Positions 52,462 through 61,109 of a stretch of 64,000 nt of DNA are shown one piece after another. Each line of letters begins with the position of its first letter. Within the stretch, counting starts at the first letter, position 1. The position numbers and the translations under genes were made by a program. Source of the DNA: CAYQXJ01 sp964421565 (GTDB lineage: Bacteria > Planctomycetota > Brocadiia > SM23-32); the NCBI GenBank assembly GCA_964421565.1, contig CAYQXJ010000003.1:62001-126000 (forward strand). Direction: 5' to 3'. The notes beneath the pieces were generated by a model. That model saw nothing but the letters and a program-made list of their open reading frames with translations, ran no database searches and was not told the origin of the DNA.

Positions 52462-52907
52462 CACTTCTCCCGGTGGCTCGATGGCGTGCGCGACGTAGGT
52501 CGGCGCGGGCCGGCCACCGCCTCTTCCTCTTGTGTATCGTCGGCATGCCGCCGTCCGCTCAGCCGGTTCAGCACGCCGGGCAACTGCGTCAACTGGAACG
52601 ATTTGTCCAGGAAGCAAGCTGCCCCAAGCGCCATGGCCTGGGTCTTATACTCGACCGAGGTGTTGTTGGTAACGACGACGATCAGGGGGCGGAACAGCCT
52701 GCCCTGCAGGCGCCGCAGCAGCCCTATGCCTGAGCCTTCACTCAGTGAGATATCGGCAACGACCGCCTGCGGGCGAAGTTGCTCGATCAACTCCACCGCC
52801 TGCGCCTCCGTCGTGGCACACCCAACGACTGAGTGCCCGTGAGACTCCAGAAGCGCGGCGATGCGCTTTAGCATCATCTCGTTGTCCTCTACCAGAAGTA
52901 CTTCCAT
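52461..52907 (-). CDS. Single-domain response regulator
   Basis: A 148-residue protein that is one receiver domain plus a 25-residue charged tail. Acidic pocket VEDNE, phosphoacceptor in VVADISLSEG, Thr in VVVTNNTS and Lys in FLDKSF are all present. It has no output domain, so it works by phosphotransfer or protein contact. It overlaps the hybrid kinase by one base. A 322-base non-coding region with three perfect hairpins precedes it. Confidence 0.9.
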   Translation of the reverse strand: MEVLLVEDNEMMLKRIAALLESHGHSVVGCATTEAQAVELIEQLRPQAVVADISLSEGSGIGLLRRLQGRLFRPLIVVVTNNTSVEYKTQAMALGAACFLDKSFQLTQLPGVLNRLSGRRHADDTQEEEAVAGPRRPTSRTPSSHREK

Positions 52908-52949
52908 GTCGATGCCGTCCTGCCAGTTGAGGCTACTGTGAGTGTATCA

Positions 52950-53053
52950 CTGCTACCCGGGGTACAGGTAGCAGACGGCGCGCCATCTCACTGTCGGCGC
53001 AGGGGCCGAGTTCACGTAGGAATGCTCCTACGCAGCGAGGGCATAACGCCCTC
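52950..53053. repeat. Three consecutive perfect hairpins
   Basis: Perfect inverted repeats at 52950-52957/52967-52974 (8 bp, loop 9), 53015-53021/53026-53032 (7 bp, loop 4) and 53037-53042/53048-53053 (6 bp, loop 5) lie in about 100 bases. They sit between the narL-type gene and the single receiver gene, both leftward. The gap 52908-53229 holds no convincing gene. It could be a structured leader, an attenuator or a small RNA. Confidence 0.55.
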
Positions 53054-53229
53054 ACAAGTAATGGCTTACGCCGCGAAAAGTGCAGTTGGGGCAGGGAAAG
53101 ATGCGACGGCGCAGCAACCCGTTGCGGCGGGACGGGTACAGTGCGGCAGGCACCAGGATGGCCCGGCACAGCCAGTGGCCAACCAGCAGCCTGCTGAACA
53201 GCCGGCGCCCCCAGTTCCTCAACAGGGCA

Positions 53230-53862
53230 TCAGACCAGGTTATGCTCCAGGGCGTAGCGTATGAGTTCCGCGTTGTTGGACATGCCCATCTTCTCCAGCA
53301 GGCGCGTGCGGTAGGTGCTGACGGTCTTCACGCTCAGGTGCAGTTCGTCGGCAATCTCCCCCACTGCGTTGCCGCGGGCGATCATGCAGAGCACCTGGAA
53401 CTCGCGATCGGATAACCTGTCGTGTAGGTGCTCGGCTTCCCCGTCCTCCAGCCGATAGGCGAGCTTCTCCGCAAGGGTGTCGGTGATGTACTTGCGGCCA
53501 GCCAGGGCACGCTGAACGGCCTGGAGCAACTCCTCGGGCGGTGCGTTCTTCCCCAGGTAGCCTGCTGCGCCGAGTCGCAGCACCCGCACTGCATACTGGC
53601 CCTCGGGATGCACGCTCAGCACCAGCACCGGCAGGTCGGGCGCGCGTTCCCTCATATCGCGCAGCACGTCGATGCCGCTGCGTCCGGGCATGTTTATGTC
53701 GAGTATCACCAGGTCCCAATCGGCCTGTGCCACCAGTTTCAGCACGCCGACGCCGTCCTGCGCCTCGCCGAACTCCGCATTCGGCAGGTCCTCCTGAAGC
53801 AACTGGCGCAAGCCCCTTCTGACTACGGCGTGGTCGTCGGCAATCAGTATCCGCATGCTCAC
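53230..53862 (-). CDS. NarL/LuxR-family response regulator
   Basis: A 210-residue DNA-binding regulator. Receiver: IADDHAVVRRGLRQLL, phospho-Asp in LVILDINMPGRSG, Lys in GYLGKNAPPEEL. C-terminal LuxR helix-turn-helix: LSDREFQVLCMIARGNAVGE followed by IADELHLSVKTVSTYRTRLL. It lies 19 bases after a 1129-residue kinase with a NarX-type (HisKA_3) transmitter, the usual partner of NarL regulators. Target genes are unknown. Confidence 0.95.
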   Translation of the reverse strand: MSMRILIADDHAVVRRGLRQLLQEDLPNAEFGEAQDGVGVLKLVAQADWDLVILDINMPGRSGIDVLRDMRERAPDLPVLVLSVHPEGQYAVRVLRLGAAGYLGKNAPPEELLQAVQRALAGRKYITDTLAEKLAYRLEDGEAEHLHDRLSDREFQVLCMIARGNAVGEIADELHLSVKTVSTYRTRLLEKMGMSNNAELIRYALEHNLV

Positions 53863-53881
53863 GCCCCGCTCTCCTGGTTCG

Positions 53882-56800
53882 TTACTCGCCTCCCGGCCGG
53901 GGGATCATCACTCGCACCGTAGTGCCGCCAGCGGGCGCGCTGGCCAGCTCCAGGCGACCGCCGAACTCAGCAGCACGCTCGCGCATGCCCAGTATACCGG
54001 TCCCCTCGGCAGGGCATGCCGCCTCCGACTTCATGCCCGTACCGTTATCGCTGACCTCAAGCTCGATGGCCCCGTCACGCTCGCGCAGCTCGCCCTCGAT
54101 TCGGGCAGCTTTGCCATGGCGCACGGCGTTGGTCAGCACCTCCTGACAGATGCGGAAGATGGCGGTCGACCTGGCCTCGTCGAGCTCCAGGTCGGCAGGT
54201 TCGGCGTGGAAGACGCACTCGGCGCCGGTAGCTTCGGCGAAGTCACGGAACAGCCATTCCAGAGCAGCCACGAGGCCCAGGTCATCCAGCACCCCGGGGC
54301 GCAGTTCGGTGGCAATGCGGCGCACGCTCTCGATGGTGGAGTCCGTCAGGCGCGCCATCTCCTGAAGCGTTTCGCGTATGTCGAGGTCAGCGGCGCCGGC
54401 CTGCTTCTGCAGGCGTCGCTGCAGTAAGGTGGCGTCCATCTTCAGCGCCGTGAGGGCATGGCCGAGCTGGTCGTGTATGTCACGGGCCAGACGCTTGCGC
54501 TCCTGCTCCCGCGCATCGCGCAGCCTCGCAGCGAGTTTGCGCAGCCCGTCGCGCGCCAGGCGCAGGTTCTCCTCCGCCCGCTTGCGCGCGCTGATATCCC
54601 TCACCACGATGAGAATCGAGCCGGCTGCGTCGACGCCTGCGGAGAGCGGCGCCACGTAGTGCTCCGCGGCGAAGGTGGTGCCGTCACGTCGTCGCATTGG
54701 GCGTTCGACGCTCAACTCCTCCCCCCGGCGCAGGGCCACCTCCTCCATCTGCACGAACTCGCGGTAAGAGTCCTTATCCACGTGGAGCATGGCGAAGCTG
54801 GCACCGAGCAGGTCCCTCTGCCCGTAGCCGAACATGCGCAGAGCCGCATCGTTGCAGGCGACGATGGTCCGCCCCTCGGGCTCGAGAACAAACACGGCCT
54901 CGACAAGGCTGGCGAACACGCGCTCGAGCAACGCTGTCGTCTCCAGCAGCTCGCGCTCTGCCCTCTTGCGTTCATGCACGTCGCGCACGGCCCCGGCCAT
55001 CTGCGAGGGGCGACCGCTTTCGTCCCACTGAGCTTGCCCGCGTATCTGGACCCAGCGGTACGAGCCGTCACCATGGCGCAGCCTAAACTCCACGTCGAGG
55101 GGCCTTCTGTCCTCCAGGTGGGCACGCAGCGCCCGCTCCATGCCCGCCATGTCATCCGGGTGTACGAGCGACTTGAACGCCGAGTAGGCTGCGCGCAGTT
55201 CGCGCGGCTGATAGCCGAACATTGCGTACAGGCGCTGCGACCACCACATCTCGTCCTCAGAAACTTCCGGCCAGACCCACATCCCGTCGTTCGCGCCACG
55301 CATGGCGAGCTGGAACCGTTCCTCACTCCGCTCACGCGCTTCCTCAGCCTTGCGGCGTGCCGTGACATCCGTGATGAAACCCTCAAGGCGCTGGTCCTCG
55401 CCCGAGCCACCGACCGCCCGGCCTTGCTCCCACACCCAGCGCACGCCGCCGGCTTGATTGCGGATGCGGTACTCGAGCTGGAATGCCCTTCCCGCTCCGA
55501 TAGCTGCCTGCACTTCGGCTCTCACCCGTTCCCGGTCATCCGGATGTATCACCTCCGCGTAGGAGACGACGCGGTTGCCCACCAAGTCCTCCGGGGCGTA
55601 GCCCGTCAGCCCCCAGCAGCCCTGGCTGACGAACTCCATTGTCCAGTGCTCATCCGCCAGGCACCGGTAGACGATGCCCGGCAAGTTGCTGAGCAGGGTC
55701 GCGAGGGTGCGCTGACTGCGTTCGAGCAGTTCCTCGGCACGCCGACGCTCCGTGATGTCTTCGGCGCTGCCTTCGTAGTAGAGCACCTCCCCCTGCTCGT
55801 TGCGATGTATCCTTCCGCTCAGCGCCACGTCGATGGCCCTGCCGTCATAGCGTCGCAGCTTCACGGTGTAGCCCGTGGTGCTTCCCTCACGCTCCATCAC
55901 ACGGCGCCAGTTCCGCCGCTCTGTTGGGTCGGGATAGAGTTCTCGGACATTGGTGCCCAGCAGTGCCTGCCGCGAAGGGTAGGCGAGCATGCTGACCAGT
56001 TCGCGGTTTGCCTGCAGGAACTCACCCGCCGGCGTTGTGCGGTAAAGGCCGACCGGCACTCCGTCGAACAGGCTGCGGTAACGCTGCTCACTCTGTTGCA
56101 GCGCGCGTGCCGCTTCGACCTCGTCGGTGATGTCCATCAGCATGCCGACCACGCGCACCGTCTGGCCGTGCTGCACTACGGGGCGCGCCACAGTCCGCAC
56201 CCACCGGTGTCGGCCGGCGGCGTCGGTAAATCCGGCCCGCAGGTCGTAGGACTCGCCCTCCTCCAAAAGCCGCCCATATGCCTGCTCGACGCGCCTGCGG
56301 TCGTCTTCGTCGTAGCAATCGAGGATGCGCTCCGTGTGGTCGCTGCCCGGCTCGACCGGCAATCCATGGATGCGGTATACCTCCTCGGTCCAGGTCATCG
56401 TGTCGGTGGCGACATCGTATTCCCAGCCGCCGACCTTGGCCAGTCTTTGGGATTCGCTCAGCAGGGCCTGGCTCCGGGCAAGGGCCTGCTCGGCTTCCTG
56501 GCGCGCGGCGCGGGTGCGCAGCGCTTGTATGCCATAGCCCAGGTCCGCCGCCAGCTCGCAGAGCAGGGCCAGTTCCTCATCCTCAAAGGCGTCCGGCTCG
56601 GCCGCGTAGATGTTCAGCACACCGATGCATTCATCCCCACCCAAGATGGGCAGCGCGACTGCCGAGGAGTAACCGCGCTTCAGGGCCTCTGCCCGCCACG
56701 GGGCGAACGCGGGATCGGTGCTTATGTGACGGCAGACCGACGGCTCGCCCGTGCGCACGGTCACGCCCGACGGGCCACTGCCGCGCTCTGCATCGCCGAG

Positions 56801-57271
56801 GGGCACCTGCAGCGTCGCAAGGTAGCCCTGCTCGAAGCCGGCGGAGGCAACGGGACGCACACCGTCGGCAGCGTCCGGCTCAACGTAGCCGACCCATGCC
56901 ATGCGGTACCCCGCGTCTTCCACCACCGCCGAGCAGACAGCGCTCAGCAACTGCTGTTCGTCGCTGGCCCGCACCATCGCCTGGCCGACGTGGCGGATCG
57001 CTTCGAGCGCACGGTTGCTGCGCTCCAGCTCCGTCTGGGCTTGCCTCGTGCGGCGTAGTTGCCGGCGAACCAGCAGGTAAAGCAGCAGCGCTGTCAGCCC
57101 GACAAAAACCCATCCCTTGTACCGCTGCGCGGCAGCGAAGGCCCCGGCGTCGGGGAACACCAGACGCGCCGCCTCGTCCGTGAGCAGTATCCACAGGAAA
57201 CCAAAGATAAGGAAGTAGCCCGCCACTCGGAGCGGCATTCGGCGGCTGCTCTCGCGCCTCTTACCCGGCAT
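53882..57271 (-). CDS. Membrane multi-PAS sensor histidine kinase (NarX/HisKA_3 type)
   Basis: An 1129-residue kinase; GGAGG precedes the ATG at 57271. Two membrane segments (about 15-35 and 50-66) anchor it with a very short periplasmic loop, so sensing is mainly cytoplasmic. A GAF domain (about 95-255) is followed by five PAS domains, each ending in a typical D-I-T/D-V-T/D-V-H/D-I-S motif. The transmitter has HisKA_3 with the phospho-His in LARDIHDQLGHALTALKMDA and an HATPase with DNGTGM and GTGILGMRERA. The following narL-type gene is its cognate regulator. A strong promoter lies 230 bases upstream. Confidence 0.92.
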   Translation of the reverse strand: MPGKRRESSRRMPLRVAGYFLIFGFLWILLTDEAARLVFPDAGAFAAAQRYKGWVFVGLTALLLYLLVRRQLRRTRQAQTELERSNRALEAIRHVGQAMVRASDEQQLLSAVCSAVVEDAGYRMAWVGYVEPDAADGVRPVASAGFEQGYLATLQVPLGDAERGSGPSGVTVRTGEPSVCRHISTDPAFAPWRAEALKRGYSSAVALPILGGDECIGVLNIYAAEPDAFEDEELALLCELAADLGYGIQALRTRAARQEAEQALARSQALLSESQRLAKVGGWEYDVATDTMTWTEEVYRIHGLPVEPGSDHTERILDCYDEDDRRRVEQAYGRLLEEGESYDLRAGFTDAAGRHRWVRTVARPVVQHGQTVRVVGMLMDITDEVEAARALQQSEQRYRSLFDGVPVGLYRTTPAGEFLQANRELVSMLAYPSRQALLGTNVRELYPDPTERRNWRRVMEREGSTTGYTVKLRRYDGRAIDVALSGRIHRNEQGEVLYYEGSAEDITERRRAEELLERSQRTLATLLSNLPGIVYRCLADEHWTMEFVSQGCWGLTGYAPEDLVGNRVVSYAEVIHPDDRERVRAEVQAAIGAGRAFQLEYRIRNQAGGVRWVWEQGRAVGGSGEDQRLEGFITDVTARRKAEEARERSEERFQLAMRGANDGMWVWPEVSEDEMWWSQRLYAMFGYQPRELRAAYSAFKSLVHPDDMAGMERALRAHLEDRRPLDVEFRLRHGDGSYRWVQIRGQAQWDESGRPSQMAGAVRDVHERKRAERELLETTALLERVFASLVEAVFVLEPEGRTIVACNDAALRMFGYGQRDLLGASFAMLHVDKDSYREFVQMEEVALRRGEELSVERPMRRRDGTTFAAEHYVAPLSAGVDAAGSILIVVRDISARKRAEENLRLARDGLRKLAARLRDAREQERKRLARDIHDQLGHALTALKMDATLLQRRLQKQAGAADLDIRETLQEMARLTDSTIESVRRIATELRPGVLDDLGLVAALEWLFRDFAEATGAECVFHAEPADLELDEARSTAIFRICQEVLTNAVRHGKAARIEGELRERDGAIELEVSDNGTGMKSEAACPAEGTGILGMRERAAEFGGRLELASAPAGGTTVRVMIPRPGGE

Positions 57272-57506
57272 GCACGCACCTCCCCAGGCGCCTCAGGGCA
57301 CACGCAACCGACTGCCCCAGAGTGCTACGCCCGCCGGCACGACAAGCCCGGGCAGCACTGCCGCCCGCGCGCCGTTCCGCTGCGCGCACAGTGCTGCCCA
57401 CTGGCCTTCGCACAAAGCACACCATGTCAACACCTGGTACCCGACACCCCTCCCGGCGGCTCCACTCCCAAGCCCGTACTTGCCCCAGGCCGCCGACACA
57501 TATCAC

Positions 57507-57533
57507 ATTGTAGCATACTCGGGGCAATGTCAA
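57507..57533 (-). promoter_or_regulatory. Promoter of the multi-PAS kinase gene
   Basis: On the minus strand: perfect TTGACA (57533-57528), a 15-base spacer and TACAAT (57512-57507). Both boxes are strong; the spacer is shorter than the usual 17. The leader would be about 230 bases. The rest of the 57272-57640 gap shows no gene. Confidence 0.58.
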
Positions 57534-57640
57534 GCCGCATTCTGCTACAAGCCCATACTCCCCCTCCACAAGCCCGCTCGCACCGATACGCCGCGGCCCG
57601 AAAACGTCGGCTGATAGCGCCGCGCCCGCGGCGACCAGGC

Positions 57641-58696
57641 TCACCCCGCAGCATCTTCCAGCACGCCGCTCTCCACCATCTGCAGCAGGGCGGAAGGCGC
57701 AGGCCCCAGCGGCAGGTCCACTCGTCCCCGCCGGCGGCTCGACTCGTAGGCAGCGAAGATGATCTCGGTGGCGCGCAACGCGTTCTCGCTCGACAGCAGC
57801 GGCTTCTGGCCGCTCTCCAGGCAATCCAGCAGGTTCTGAATGCCCCGGTAGATCGCCGCGTCATCGTGGATCGACTCGCCCGTATCGACCTCGCGCCAGC
57901 CCGGCTTATCGAAGCGGTGCACACGCAGCCACGGGTCACTCGTGGTAATCTCCAGCACGCCGTCCTCGCCCGTAACGCGGATGAAGCAGCCGAGGTCGGT
58001 GTTGTCCTTTCCGCTGAACATCGTCGCCCGCACGCCGTTCTCGAAGCGGAAGGTAACCAGCCCCTGGCCCTCCATCAGCGCGCCGAAGGCACGCCCTGCA
58101 CCGCGGATGTCGATCTGCCCCAGAGCCCACTGCACCGGCGTCTCATCGTTGAAGTAGAACATCATGTCGAGCCAGTGCGTGCCGGAGTCGAACAGGTTGT
58201 GCCACGCCGCCTCCATGCGCCTTATGCGGCCGATCTCACCCTCGGCCAGCAGCCGCTTAGCCTCCAGAAAAGGCTTGTTGTAGCGACGCTGATGGTTGAT
58301 CGTTAGCTGCACGCCGTGCTCGGTGCAGATCTCGTGCATTCGCACCGCAGCGTCCCAGTGAACGTCCATCGGCTTCTCGCAATGGATGGCCATCGGGCGG
58401 GCAGGCGCTATGTCGCAGACGACCTTCCCGTGCAGGTGCGGCCACAGGCACACGCTCACGACATCCGGCTCCGCCTCGCGCATCATGTCCGTATAATCCG
58501 CGTATATCTTCGCTTCCGGATTGTGCTCCGCCACGAAGGCCTCGGCGTTCTCCCTGTTGATGTCGGCAACGGCCACAAGTTCGCACCTGCCGGAGCGCGC
58601 GTAACCCGCCATGTGACGGTGCGCCATCCCGAAGCCCGTCGCCTTCTCCGTCCGCCACGGTCGTCCACAGCCGATGATGCCTACTCTGTATTGCAC
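57641..58696 (-). CDS. Gfo/Idh/MocA-family oxidoreductase
   Basis: A 351-residue NAD(P)-dependent sugar or inositol oxidoreductase. It starts with GTG at 58696 after a GGGAAGCGAG site. Rossmann fold: VGIIGCGRPWRTEKATG near residues 5-21 and LVAVADINRENAEAF; the family motif reads AIHCEKPMDVHWDAAVRMHE, with the E-K-P. The C-terminal beta domain includes NLFDSGTHWLDMMFYF with the conserved D-x-x-x-H type residues. It has no signal peptide. It pairs with a sugar isomerase 60 bases upstream, a frequent arrangement in planctomycete-like genomes for inositol-type or 3-keto-sugar catabolism. Confidence 0.94.
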   Translation of the reverse strand: MQYRVGIIGCGRPWRTEKATGFGMAHRHMAGYARSGRCELVAVADINRENAEAFVAEHNPEAKIYADYTDMMREAEPDVVSVCLWPHLHGKVVCDIAPARPMAIHCEKPMDVHWDAAVRMHEICTEHGVQLTINHQRRYNKPFLEAKRLLAEGEIGRIRRMEAAWHNLFDSGTHWLDMMFYFNDETPVQWALGQIDIRGAGRAFGALMEGQGLVTFRFENGVRATMFSGKDNTDLGCFIRVTGEDGVLEITTSDPWLRVHRFDKPGWREVDTGESIHDDAAIYRGIQNLLDCLESGQKPLLSSENALRATEIIFAAYESSRRRGRVDLPLGPAPSALLQMVESGVLEDAAG

Positions 58697-58756
58697 AGCA
58701 CTCTCGCTTCCCTTTGGTCTTGTTCAGCGTCCATGTCGCGCGCGCCACAGCCTCCC

Positions 58757-59548
58757 TCAGCCGACGAGCGCCTTCAGGTTCCTGAAGCTCACCTCGACGC
58801 TCTCCATCGGCGTAAGGTCGCGCATGCGGTCCTGCTCGATCACCAGCCACTCCACCCCGCACTGCCGCGCCGCCTGCACCACCCCCGCCGTGTCAACCAC
58901 ACCCGTGCCGACCTCGGTGAACTGTGTCTCCTTGCGCCCCTCGTTTGCCGTCTCGCCGCCCTCGGGCGCCACGGCGATGTCCTTCATGTGCAACACGGGG
59001 CACCGGCCGGCGTACCTGCCGATCAACTCCACCGGGTCCCCGCCGCCGTATGTCACCCACGCCACGTCCAGCTCGCACTTCACGTTCGCCGGGTCCGTGT
59101 TCTCCATCAGGATGTCGAGCGCGTAACGGCCATCGAACGTCGCAAGTTCATGGTTATGATTGTGATACAGGAAGTCGAGCCCCGCCTCCGCGCAACGCTC
59201 GCCAACGTGATCGAAGAACTCCGCCTCCTCGCGCAACTGCCTCTCACTCTCCACAGGGCCCCAGTATGCGACCACGTGCCGACAGCCAACGCCCTGCGCC
59301 GTAGCGATCACCTCGTCAATCTGACCGTCGTCCATCCCCTGCCGAACCTGGCCCTGCGCCACGGCCTCCAGGCCGAGCTCGTCGAGCTTCTCGCGCACCT
59401 GGCGCGGCGACAGCCCCGCCCGCGACGCGATGCCGCCAGCGCCCTCAATGCCCTGGTAACCGATCTCGGAGACGCGCCGCAGCGTCCCCCACGCATCCTT
59501 CTTGAGTTCCTCACCGATGATCCCGATCAAGCCGATCTTGAGCGCCAC
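58757..59548 (-). CDS. Sugar phosphate isomerase/epimerase (xylose isomerase-like TIM barrel)
   Basis: A 263-residue AP-endonuclease-2-type TIM barrel. It opens KIGLIGIIGEELKKDAWGTL, and the metal-binding strands show FLYHNHNHEL, CELDVAWVTYGG, LHMKDIAV and GVEWLVIEQDR, with Glu/Asp/His at the positions expected for a divalent metal. It is cytoplasmic. A good promoter lies 60 bases upstream and the Gfo/Idh gene follows, so the pair likely processes one sugar or polyol. The substrate is unknown. Confidence 0.92.
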   Translation of the reverse strand: MALKIGLIGIIGEELKKDAWGTLRRVSEIGYQGIEGAGGIASRAGLSPRQVREKLDELGLEAVAQGQVRQGMDDGQIDEVIATAQGVGCRHVVAYWGPVESERQLREEAEFFDHVGERCAEAGLDFLYHNHNHELATFDGRYALDILMENTDPANVKCELDVAWVTYGGGDPVELIGRYAGRCPVLHMKDIAVAPEGGETANEGRKETQFTEVGTGVVDTAGVVQAARQCGVEWLVIEQDRMRDLTPMESVEVSFRNLKALVG

Positions 59549-59608
59549 AGTCCTACCTCCGTGTCGGTGACCGCACCGGCCGCGCCGGCGCCGAGCAAAA
59601 CGCGGCGC

Positions 59609-59637
59609 ATGCTACGTGCCGCATCCGGGCAAGTCAA
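59609..59637 (-). promoter_or_regulatory. Promoter of the isomerase-Gfo/Idh operon
   Basis: On the minus strand: TTGACT, exactly 17 bases, TAGCAT (5 of 6 and 4 of 6 matches). The start would be near 59602, about 55 bases before the ATG at 59548. Confidence 0.68.
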
Positions 59638-60273
59638 AGGGAGGGCTGCGCCAAAGCGACGGGGCCGCACCCCGCCGGGCCGCTGCGCACCGGGGGCGGG
59701 AGTTCTTCCACAGGAGCGAACCTACTTATCGGCATATGGCGCGCAGTTGTGTCTCGGCGTCCTAACGCGCTGTGCCCACATGTCTTAGAACGAAATGGGT
59801 TCGTTTCGCATTCGGAGCCGGACGCGGATCCCCACGGAAGGCCGGGTGGAGTGCTGACATAGGTTTCGCGTCAGATCACGCGCTTTTCGTATGATTGTGA
59901 GGGACGGCTGCCGCCCGCCCGGACGAGGCGGCGGACATGGCCGGACGGTGGCCGGGATTCGCGGGGGGGGGCGTCCGGCGAGGCCCTCCGCCGGCAATCG
60001 CCCCGCCATATGCCGGTCGCGGGGTGGCCCCGCCCCGGCCGGCGGCGGCGCCGGGTCCGGATGGTTTCCGGGATTTCGGGGGTAGCAGGTCCGGTTGGTC
60101 ATAGCGGAGGCCATACTACCCGTTCCCTTTCGTTGCGCCGTCCGACATGTCCCCATTTGGGCGCCGGTTCCGAACCTCGGGGCCCTATAGTGGCATGCCC
60201 GCCCTGCACATGGCAATCGGCGGGAGGGGACTGCCGGAAGAAGTCATAAGGCTCCGCGCCGGCGCAGCCCCCC

Positions 60274-60294
60274 GCACGGGCAGGATGCCCGTGC
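60274..60294. repeat. REP-like palindrome
   Basis: GCACGGGCA-GGA-TGCCCGTGC, a perfect 9-bp inverted repeat with 3-base loop. I have a memory of this motif as a dispersed repeat in planctomycete-like genomes; only one copy was noticed here. Confidence 0.6.
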
Positions 60295-60342
60295 TACGCA
60301 CTACACAGCGCAGCCGATCCTCGCGCTCACCACGCTGTAATA

Positions 60343-60396
60343 AGAAACTATCTCAGAACTCCGTTCGCAGTAGATCGGGGTTTTGAGATGGTTTCT
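60343..60396 (+). repeat. 20-bp hairpin, possible MITE or RNA element
   Basis: Arms 60343-60362 and 60377-60396 pair over 20 positions with a 14-base loop; 17 are Watson-Crick and three are G-U when read as plus-strand RNA. On the minus strand the same three would be A-C mismatches, so a plus-strand transcript is favoured if the structure is an RNA. Sequence: AGAAACTATCTCA at the left base and TGAGATGGTTTCT at the right. Confidence 0.6.
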
Positions 60397-60644
60397 AAGT
60401 TCCGGGCTCCCCACAGGGCTCAGCTCACCGCCTGAATCGCCCCGACGCCGCGCCTTCCCGAGGACTGCTACATCCGGCGATCCGACCCTTTTGTAGCGGG
60501 CTTCCGAGCGCCGTCTGCTTAACGCAAGACGGCGAGAGCGAGAGGTTTCGGGGTCTTCGCATATCTCGCCCCTGCGCATCCCTTTTGGTGCATTCGCGCC
60601 AGTCTACCCGTCCTCTCCGTTGCGACAGAGAGTGAACGGGGTCG

Positions 60645-60669
60645 GGGCGCAACCGTGGGGGTTGCGCCC
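60645..60669. repeat. Perfect 10-bp hairpin
   Basis: GGGCGCAACC, loop GTGGG, GGTTGCGCCC. Very stable in either strand; no T-tract follows, so it is not a clear terminator. Confidence 0.6.
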
Positions 60670-60734
60670 AATACCCGAGAATCAGCAGAAGAACTCTCTG
60701 ACTCTCTACTAAACAGAGCCCTCTGGGTTAACAC

Positions 60735-60821
60735 CCGCGTACGGACCGGAGGGCAGAACTGATGGGCGTCGGCCTGGCTGAAGCGCGAGTCGGCGACTTT
60801 CCGTCCGCCCCACGTACGCGG
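60735..60821. repeat. Inverted repeat enclosing about 70 bases
   Basis: CCGCGTACG (60735-60743) and CGTACGCGG (60813-60821) are exact reverse complements and would close an 87-base structure with further GC-rich internal pairing. No coding sense. Confidence 0.45.
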
Positions 60822-61109
60822 ACATGGTTGCGAGGTGTGGAACAACGACCCAGTATCATCTCACTGCAGAAAACGGGAACGAAGAACTTATGCCCCAACG
60901 ATTGAGTCCTCACCCCTTGTGCAAAGATGAGCCCGGTCGCCTTCCCTCACGCGCGCAAAGTCAGCAATGACGTCCCCGTTCACCTTGCAGTTGTTCTGGA
61001 CGCCCACTGCTACGTAACCCTCTTACAGGAAGCGCGGCTGTGCATGGGCATCAATTGCAGTGATTACACAGGCCTGGGCACTGGTAGGAACGCACACCCC
61101 TCAACCCTC

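Larger units (their letters stand above)
59640..61109. other. Long non-coding stretch with structured elements
   Basis: About 1.5 kb without a convincing gene: open frames here are short, on several frames, rich in Arg/Ser/Pro and without a ribosome site or family motif. It holds a perfect palindrome (60274), a 20-bp hairpin (60343), a 10-bp hairpin (60645) and a wide inverted repeat (60735), listed separately. Base composition between 60300 and 61100 is less GC-rich than the flanking genes. It separates the metabolic cluster from the restriction-modification genes. Confidence 0.6.

Noticed and set aside
52933..53169. 78-codon minus-strand frame with a CPRC motif
   Set aside because: No ribosome site, single Cys pair, and it spans two perfect hairpins; probably chance.
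54458..57058. 866-codon open frame on the plus strand
   Set aside because: It is the antisense of the multi-PAS kinase; the minus frame has all kinase motifs. Long antisense frames are common at this GC content.
58316..59788. 490-codon open frame on the plus strand
   Set aside because: Antisense to the Gfo/Idh and isomerase genes, which have clear motifs, starts and promoter.
60735..60821. Group II intron or retron RNA
   Set aside because: The wide inverted repeat with a TACGG-type segment suggested it, but no domain V/VI hairpin and no reverse transcriptase gene is present.
60519..60845. 108-codon frame on the minus strand in the non-coding gap
   Set aside because: Arg/Ser-rich translation without motif or ribosome site; it crosses the hairpins and inverted repeat, so the region is better read as non-coding.
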